Of a stretch of 10,153 bases of DNA, positions 5,514-10,153 are shown in pieces; the first letter of the stretch is position 1; the number at the start of each line of letters is the position of its first letter. The position numbers were made by a program, and so were the translations under genes. Source of the DNA: CAYGBW01 sp964348185 (GTDB lineage Bacteria > Desulfobacterota > BSN033 > WVXP01); assembly GCA_964348185.1 (NCBI GenBank), contig CAYGBW010000160.1:1-10153 (forward strand), read 5' to 3'. The notes under the pieces are model-generated. The model ran no database searches. It was not told the DNA's origin and was given only the letters and a program-made list of their open reading frames with translations.

Positions 5514-7439
5514 ATGAAGCAGAAAAGGTATCTGGACAAAAAACCTCTGGAGGAAACAAGGGACCTGTTCCTGTCAAAGCTCGGGCCCTTCATTGACGCC
5601 TTCCAAACGGACCGGGTTGAGTGTGTGCCAGTCGATGAAGCCCTTCATCGAATCACCGCCAATCCCGTCTTTGCCAGAATATCCTGTCCCCATTACCATG
5701 CTGCAGCCATGGATGGTTTCGCCGTTCTAGCCGATTCGACCTTTGGAGCGACAGAGTCCCGTCCCAGGCAACTGAGATTGGGCAAAGACGCCTTTCAAGT
5801 GGATACCGGCGCTCCCATACCCGGTGGCACCAACGCCGTAGTCAAGATCGAAGATGTTCATTTTGTCCACAACGAGACTGTGGAAATCGAAAAAGGGGTC
5901 TATCCGTGGCAGAATGTAAGGGTCATGGGAGAGGATCTTGTGGCAGGGGAGATGATTCTACCCGAAAACCACCGTATTGGCCCGTACGACATGGGGGCGC
6001 TCCTGGCTGGTGGGATCTGGGATGTCGATGTCCGAAAAAAACCCAGGATTACGGTCATCCCCACGGGTTCTGAACTGGTGGAACCCGGCTCCACTCTCAA
6101 GAGGGGAGATATCATCGAGTTCAATTCCACTCTCCTAAAAGGGCTTATCGTCGAGGATGGCGCGCAGTTTTGCCGCTCTCCCATCCTGAGAGATGACTAT
6201 GAAGCCCTCCGATCAGGTCTCCTTCGAGCCTTGAAAGAATCCGATGTGGTCCTGGTCGTTGCTGGTACCTCTGCCGGCTCCCGTGACTTTACCTTCAGGC
6301 TTCTCGATGAACTGGGGGAGGTTCTGGTCCATGGCGTCAGCATCATGCCGGGCAAGCCGACAATCCTCAGTCTGGTTCAGGGGAGACCCGTTGTTGGTAT
6401 TCCCGGTTACCCGGTCTCAGCGACGATCGCGTACGAGCAGTTTGTGAGGCCTCTGGTGTCGGCTCTTCTCTGTGTCCGTGATACAACGAGGAGGCAGGTC
6501 ACGGCGGTTCCGGTCGCAAATATTCCCTCAAAACTGGGAATAGACGAGTTTCTCCGTGTCAGATTGGGAAAAATCGGCTCCACATTGATCGCCACTCCAC
6601 TGCCAAGAGGCGCTGGCATCGTTACCTCCCTTGCCAAAGCAGATGGAATCGTCCGAATCTCCCGACTATCAGAGGGGCTCAAGGAGGGTGAAGCGGTCCC
6701 GGTCGAGCTTCTTCTCAAGGAAGAAGAGATCAAGAATAGGATCATCATGATCGGAAGCCACGACCTGATTCTCGATCTCCTTTCGACGCATCTCAGCCGG
6801 ACCTATCCCGAGTTCAGCCTCTCTTCAACCCATGTGGGAAGCATGGGGGGACTCATCGCTGTTCAGAAGGGGAGAGCCCATTTGGCAGGGATCCATCTCT
6901 TTGACCCGGAAACACAGCAGTATAATCTCCCCTATGTCAAAAGGGTTTTTGGGGAAACGATGGTCCATCTGGTCCATCTGGTGTTTAGGCAGCAGGGTCT
7001 TCTCGTTGCTCCTGGGAATCCCAAGAACATCCAGGGAGTGAAGGATCTCACCCGTGAGGGGGTTGTATTTGTCAATCGCCAGAGGGGGTCAGGAACCCGG
7101 ATGCTTCTCGACCACCTTCTTCTTGAACACCACATAAGGCCGGAAGCCGTGGAGGGCTATGAACGGGAGGAGGTCACCCATATGGCTGTCGCTGTGGCTG
7201 TTCTGTCGGACAGTGCGGACACCGGAGTGGGTATCTACTCTGCCGCGCGGGCTCTCGATCTCTCCTTCGTGCCCCTGGCGATGGAACGGTATGATCTGGT
7301 TATTCCGGATCCTTTCCTCCGTGAGGAGAAAATTCAAGCCCTCCTTGAGATCATCCGTTCCGAGCCCTTTAAGCGGTCGGTGGAGAACCTCGGAGGATAC
7401 GACGTCTCACGAATGGGCGAACGCCTGAGCCTAGATTGA
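5514..7439 (+). CDS. MoeA fused to a C-terminal PBP-like (molybdate/tungstate-binding) domain
   Basis: A second metal-insertion enzyme carrying a sensor domain. With ATG 5514 it has 641 residues; an in-frame TTG at 5505, abutting the moeA stop, is a less likely start. Residues 1 to about 408 are complete MoeA: AAAMDGFAV (Asp67), DTGAPIPGG (Thr98), PTGSEL (Glu187), LRDD (Asp227), GSRDFT (Asp258), SIMPGKPT (Met278, Lys281) and GIPGYPVSAT. Residues from about 412 are a PBP-like domain (MIGSHDLILD, HLFDPETQQYNLP, FVNRQRGSGTR, DTGVGIYSAA and YDLVIP), clearly homologous to the regulator at 2793-3671. Such fusions are known as MoeA/PBP-like proteins in archaea and anaerobic bacteria; the role of the extra domain (metal loading or control) is unsettled. 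Oddity: the basic residue before PGK is Met here and Arg in the first copy. Translation is probably coupled to moeA. Confidence 0.9.
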   Translation: MKQKRYLDKKPLEETRDLFLSKLGPFIDAFQTDRVECVPVDEALHRITANPVFARISCPHYHAAAMDGFAVLADSTFGATESRPRQLRLGKDAFQVDTGAPIPGGTNAVVKIEDVHFVHNETVEIEKGVYPWQNVRVMGEDLVAGEMILPENHRIGPYDMGALLAGGIWDVDVRKKPRITVIPTGSELVEPGSTLKRGDIIEFNSTLLKGLIVEDGAQFCRSPILRDDYEALRSGLLRALKESDVVLVVAGTSAGSRDFTFRLLDELGEVLVHGVSIMPGKPTILSLVQGRPVVGIPGYPVSATIAYEQFVRPLVSALLCVRDTTRRQVTAVPVANIPSKLGIDEFLRVRLGKIGSTLIATPLPRGAGIVTSLAKADGIVRISRLSEGLKEGEAVPVELLLKEEEIKNRIIMIGSHDLILDLLSTHLSRTYPEFSLSSTHVGSMGGLIAVQKGRAHLAGIHLFDPETQQYNLPYVKRVFGETMVHLVHLVFRQQGLLVAPGNPKNIQGVKDLTREGVVFVNRQRGSGTRMLLDHLLLEHHIRPEAVEGYEREEVTHMAVAVAVLSDSADTGVGIYSAARALDLSFVPLAMERYDLVIPDPFLREEKIQALLEIIRSEPFKRSVENLGGYDVSRMGERLSLD

Positions 7440-7467
7440 GGGACGGAACGGAGAGGTTTCCCGAATC

Positions 7468-8457
7468 ATGGCTGACCTCATAGATAGCTTCAATCGAAAA
7501 ATCGAGTACCTGCGGATCTCCATCACCGACCGTTGCAATCTTCGGTGCCGTTACTGTATGCCCGAGGAGGGAATCGATCTGATCCCTCAAGATGACATCC
7601 TCACCTTCGAGGAGATTATTCGCGTGGTCCGGGTGTTTGCGAAACTGGGGATCTCAAAGGTCCGCCTCACAGGGGGAGAGCCCTTGGTTCGGACGGGAGT
7701 GGTGGATTTGATTCACCGTCTCGGGCGGATTGAGGGGATTCATGACCTCAGCCTTACGACGAATGGGATCCTTTTGGAGCCATTCGCCGGGCCCCTCTTT
7801 GCAGCGGGCCTCAAACGCGTAAACATCAGCCTCGACTCCCTGCGACCGGAGCGATTCCATCATATCGCGCGTCGGGACGCCTTCCATCGGGTCTGGGGGG
7901 GCATCGAAAAATCACTCCAGGTGGGCTTTCATCCGGTAAAGCTGAACGTCGTCGCTATCAGGGGCGTCAACGAGGATGAGATACTCGATTTCGCTCGGCT
8001 CACCATGGAAAGGCCCGTCCACGTCAGGTTCATCGAATACATGCCCTCCGGAGAACATCAGGCGTGGAAACCAGAGCGTGTTCTTACCATTGGCCAGATC
8101 CGGGATGAAATCGAGCGTCTAGGGCCTCTCTCAAGTGAGAATTCCGAGGGTCACACCGGACCTGCCACCACGTATCGTTGGGAAGGAGCCCCTGGAAGGA
8201 TTGGTTTCATCAGCCCAGTGAGTCGCCATTTCTGCGACCACTGTAATCGCCTCCGCCTGACCTCAGATGGAAAGCTGAGAACCTGTCTCTTCTCTGACGA
8301 CGAGATCGATCTGAGGACCTATCTGCGAAACGGGTGCAGTGATCGGAAACTGGCGGAACTTCTTGAGCTGGCCTTAATGAAAAAGCCGGAGGGGCATTCC
8401 ATCAACACCCACTATTTCAAGAAGTGTCAGCGGAACATGTCCTCCATCGGGGGATGA
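7468..8457 (+). CDS. moaA: GTP 3',8-cyclase MoaA (radical SAM)
   Basis: Catalyses the first step of molybdopterin synthesis, converting GTP to 3',8-cyclo-7,8-dihydro-GTP. It has 329 residues, full length. The N-terminal radical-SAM cluster motif is C23-x3-C27-x2-C30, followed by VRLTGGEP (65-72) for SAM binding. The C-terminal second 4Fe-4S cluster has C256-x2-C259-x13-C273, the MoaA-specific spacing. The protein ends in SSIGG, keeping the terminal Gly-Gly that family members need for activity. A GGAGAGG ribosome site (7450-7456) precedes ATG 7468. It lies 28 bp after the MoeA-fusion stop, within the operon, and its product is the substrate of MoaC encoded next. Nothing is missing. Confidence 0.97.
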   Translation: MADLIDSFNRKIEYLRISITDRCNLRCRYCMPEEGIDLIPQDDILTFEEIIRVVRVFAKLGISKVRLTGGEPLVRTGVVDLIHRLGRIEGIHDLSLTTNGILLEPFAGPLFAAGLKRVNISLDSLRPERFHHIARRDAFHRVWGGIEKSLQVGFHPVKLNVVAIRGVNEDEILDFARLTMERPVHVRFIEYMPSGEHQAWKPERVLTIGQIRDEIERLGPLSSENSEGHTGPATTYRWEGAPGRIGFISPVSRHFCDHCNRLRLTSDGKLRTCLFSDDEIDLRTYLRNGCSDRKLAELLELALMKKPEGHSINTHYFKKCQRNMSSIGG

Positions 8458-8466
8458 GAATAGGAG

Positions 8467-8478
8467 GGACTGCAGTCC
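8467..8478. repeat. 12-bp perfect palindrome between moaA and moaC
   Basis: GGACTGCAGTCC, in the 39-bp gap upstream of the moaC Shine-Dalgarno (AAGGAG, 8485-8490). As RNA it could form a 4-bp stem with a TGCA loop. Possibly a weak processing or stalling site; no clear function. Confidence 0.35.
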
Positions 8479-8496
8479 TGACAAAAGGAGCGGTTT

Positions 8497-8982
8497 ATGG
8501 CGGAGTTTACCCATTTGGATCATGAGGGAAGGCCAAGAATGGTTGATGTGAGTGACAAGGAGGTTACTTCCAGGCAGGCTGTTGTCCGGGGCAGGGTCTC
8601 CATGGCTCCCCATACCTTCCAGATGATCGTGGACAAAAAGATCGCAAAAGGGGATGTTCTGGGAGTTGCACGGATTGCTGGAATCATGGCGGCCAAGAGG
8701 ACGTCCGATCTTATCCCTCTGTGCCACCCCCTGAACATCACCAGCGTCGAGATCGACTTTTCCCCTGATCCCGATGAAGCCGCCTTTGACATCGAGGCGA
8801 GGGTGAAAACCGAGGGGAAAACCGGTGTGGAAATGGAGGCCTTTGTGGCGGTCGCCACGGCCGCCATAACCATCTATGACATGTGCAAGGCCGTAGACCG
8901 GGCCATGGCCGTCTCGGACATCCATCTCGTCGAAAAGAGCGGGGGGAGAAGCGGGAGATATGTCAACCGAAAACACCGATAG
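8497..8982 (+). CDS. moaC: Cyclic pyranopterin monophosphate synthase MoaC
   Basis: Converts the MoaA product into cPMP, the first stable molybdopterin intermediate. It has 161 residues, full length. Family active-site residues appear at the same numbers as in E. coli MoaC: Lys51 in AKGDVLG, His77 in PLCHPL, Glu112/Met113/Glu114 in GVEME, and Asp128/Lys131 in YDMCK. The MVDVSDKEVTSR N-terminal signature (15-26) is also present. A strong AAGGAG lies 6 nt before ATG 8497. The last codons overlap the first possible start of the following MOSC gene, so the two are translationally linked. No anomalies. Confidence 0.97.
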   Translation: MAEFTHLDHEGRPRMVDVSDKEVTSRQAVVRGRVSMAPHTFQMIVDKKIAKGDVLGVARIAGIMAAKRTSDLIPLCHPLNITSVEIDFSPDPDEAAFDIEARVKTEGKTGVEMEAFVAVATAAITIYDMCKAVDRAMAVSDIHLVEKSGGRSGRYVNRKHR

Positions 8983-9442
8983 GAAAAGAGAGGAAATGCA
9001 AAAGGGAACGGTGCTGTCCGTCAATATCAGTGATACCAAGGGAACGCAAAAGAACAACGTGGGGCGAGCAGAGATTCTGGAGGGCTTTGGGATCAAGAAC
9101 GATGCCCATGGAGGTCCCTGGCATCGCCAGGTGAGCCTGCTCGCTGAAGAAAGCATCGAGAAGATGAGGAAACTGGGCCTAGATGTGAGGTGTGGTGATT
9201 TTGCGGAAAACATAACGACGCAAGGGCTCGACCTGGTTAACCTCCCCGTGGGAACGCGTCTCAGAATCGGGCCGTCCGTGGTTCTTGAGGTCACCCAGAT
9301 CGGAAAGGAATGCCATACCCGCTGTTCAATCTACTACCAGGCTGGGGACTGCGTCATGCCGACTGAGGGCATCTTTGCGAGGGTCCTATCTGGAGGGTCC
9401 GTTCGGGTCGGGAACACCATCGAGGTAATCGAGACAGAGTGA
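8960..9442 (+). CDS. MOSC-domain protein
   Basis: A small stand-alone MOSC protein, the domain shared with Moco sulfurase C-termini and YiiM/YcbX. It is thought to bind molybdopterin-type cofactors or act in sulfur handling through a conserved cysteine. From ATG 8960 it has 160 residues: domain start GTVLSVNISDTKG (16-28), then DAHGGPWHRQVSLL (48-61), GDFAENITTQGL (79-90) and the cysteine region GKECHTRC (115-122) with C118, C122 and C131. The start is uncertain. ATG 8960 overlaps moaC by 23 bp and adds a charged tail outside the domain, while ATG 8996 begins 2 residues before the domain; neither has an ideal ribosome site. Its place between moaC and mogA is a familiar arrangement in anaerobic deltaproteobacteria (general knowledge). 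The exact reaction is unknown. Confidence 0.88.
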   Translation: MSTENTDRKREEMQKGTVLSVNISDTKGTQKNNVGRAEILEGFGIKNDAHGGPWHRQVSLLAEESIEKMRKLGLDVRCGDFAENITTQGLDLVNLPVGTRLRIGPSVVLEVTQIGKECHTRCSIYYQAGDCVMPTEGIFARVLSGGSVRVGNTIEVIETE

Positions 9443-9470
9443 GAGACCAGGCTCATCGTTCAGACAAAAA

Positions 9471-9507
9471 GGTGAAGGGAGAGGCGCGATCTTCCGTCCT
9501 CTCCACC
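9471..9507 (+). promoter_or_regulatory. Hairpin in the MOSC-mogA gap, next to the mogA ribosome site
   Basis: GGAGAGG (9478-9484) pairs with CCTCTCC (9498-9504), 7 bp with a 13-nt loop. An alternative adds GGTG/CACC (9471-9474 with 9504-9507) beyond an AAGG bulge. The GGAG used for mogA (9508-9511) lies immediately after. It may tune mogA translation or protect an RNA end; no T-tract, so not a terminator. Confidence 0.3.
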
Positions 9508-9521
9508 GGAGCAGTTCTGCT

Positions 9522-10013
9522 ATGTTCAAAACATCGATCATCACTGTGAGCGACAGGGGCTCTCGTGGCGAACGTGAGGACAAAAGCGGCCCCGCCATCC
9601 AGGAGGGCCTTCAGGGGTTGGAATTTGAGGTCATCGATTACCGAATCGTTCCGGATGAGAGGGATCAGATTCGCGAAGCCCTGATAGATGCGATCGACCA
9701 GCTGGGGGCCGATCTGGTTTTCACCACGGGAGGAACTGGACTGAGTCCCCGCGATGTCACCCCCGATGCAACCCTGGACGTTATCGACAAAGAGGTCCCT
9801 GGCTTTGCCGAGGCCATGAGAGCGGAAAGTCTGAAGAAAACCCCTCACGCTATGGTATCTCGGGCCCTCTGCGGTGTTCGGAAGTCTTCACTCATCGTGA
9901 ATCTGCCCGGAAGCCCCAAGGCAGTGGCCGAATGTCTCAAAGCGATTCTTCCCGCTCTACCCCACGCCCTTTCCAAACTCCAAGGGGATCCCTCAGAATG
10001 TGGACCTAGTTAG
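9522..10013 (+). CDS. mogA: Molybdopterin adenylyltransferase MogA (MogA/MoaB family)
   Basis: Adenylylates molybdopterin with ATP, producing the MPT-AMP substrate used by MoeA. It has 163 residues, full length. Motifs of the MogA/gephyrin-G family: ITVSDRGSRGEREDKSGP (7-24), the molybdopterin-binding TTGGTGLSPRDVTPDAT (68-84) with Asp78 and Asp82, EVPGFAEAMR (91-100), and NLPGSPKAV (127-135). The DVTPDAT and PGFAEAMR forms favour MogA over the sometimes inactive MoaB paralogues. GGAG at 9508-9511 lies 10 nt before ATG 9522. A 79-bp gap separates it from the MOSC gene, longer than other gaps in the operon. It is the last recognised gene of the operon in this window. Confidence 0.94.
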   Translation: MFKTSIITVSDRGSRGEREDKSGPAIQEGLQGLEFEVIDYRIVPDERDQIREALIDAIDQLGADLVFTTGGTGLSPRDVTPDATLDVIDKEVPGFAEAMRAESLKKTPHAMVSRALCGVRKSSLIVNLPGSPKAVAECLKAILPALPHALSKLQGDPSECGPS

Positions 10014-10052
10014 TCCTCACTGAAAAACGCCCCCGACCCTCTCTGTACGGAG

Positions 10053-10153
10053 TTTTTGACCCATTCTAAGGCTCGGTCGTTCGATCTTCCGAACTCGGCC
10101 TGGCGGCCTCAGACAGCGGAATCTCGCCCCTTCGGGGACACTCCCTTCGCCAA
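10053..10153. other. Gene-free right end with clustered small hairpins
   Basis: After mogA a weak stem CTCT/GGAG (10041-10052) is followed by TTTTT (10053-10057), a possible feeble terminator. Then come GTTCG/CGAAC (10079-10083 with 10090-10094), GGCC/GGCC (10097-10100 with 10105-10108) and C(TTCG)G with 3 bp (10128-10137). No plus-strand gene start is seen. A minus-strand frame entering from the right edge could be the tail of an unseen gene. The density of small hairpins resembles an intergenic repeat element. Confidence 0.35.

Noticed and set aside
8374..9294. 306-residue minus-strand frame across moaC and the MOSC gene
   Set aside because: Opposes two clearly conserved proteins, mirrors their codon pattern, and shows no domain of its own.
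1..10153. CRISPR array, insertion sequence, tRNA or phage genes
   Set aside because: No regularly spaced repeats, transposase motifs, tRNA cloverleaf or phage-type proteins are visible; the window is a coherent metabolic locus.

Overview
The window reads as a tungstate/molybdate uptake and pyranopterin-cofactor (Moco/Tuco) biosynthesis locus from an anaerobic, moderately GC-rich bacterium. The protein styles and gene set (TupABC, MoeA fused to a PBP-like domain, MoaA, MoaC, MOSC, MogA) suggest a deltaproteobacterium/Desulfobacterota relative, such as a sulfate reducer or syntroph. This taxonomic guess is inference; no marker gene is present.

Left part (1-2719): a tungstate-type ABC importer split into two divergent units. 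tupB (permease) and tupC (ATPase, running off the left edge) lie on the minus strand. tupA (periplasmic binding protein) lies on the plus strand. The AT-rich stretch at 1700-1775 carries two good sigma70-like promoters whose -10 boxes lie one base apart, with short palindromes in and next to them.

Middle (2720-4265): a minus-strand one-component regulator (excisionase/MerR-type HTH plus PBP-like ligand domain) converges on tupA. About 600 bp without a convincing gene follow. The distal end of this stretch is a strongly structured leader (about 4121-4252) with a terminator-like hairpin and a perfect Shine-Dalgarno in front of a TTG start. It is a good candidate for a Moco/Tuco-type riboswitch.

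Right part (4266-10013): a tight co-directional six-gene operon of moeA, a moeA-PBP-like fusion, moaA, moaC, a MOSC-domain gene and mogA. MoaA and MoaC make cPMP from GTP. MogA adenylylates molybdopterin and the MoeA proteins insert the metal. The PBP-like ligand domain occurs twice, once on the HTH regulator and once on the second MoeA, so the same oxyanion-sensing module seems to be wired both to transcription and to metal insertion. moaD, moaE, moeB and mobA are absent and must lie elsewhere. The last 140 bp are gene-free and contain several small hairpins of repeat-like character.
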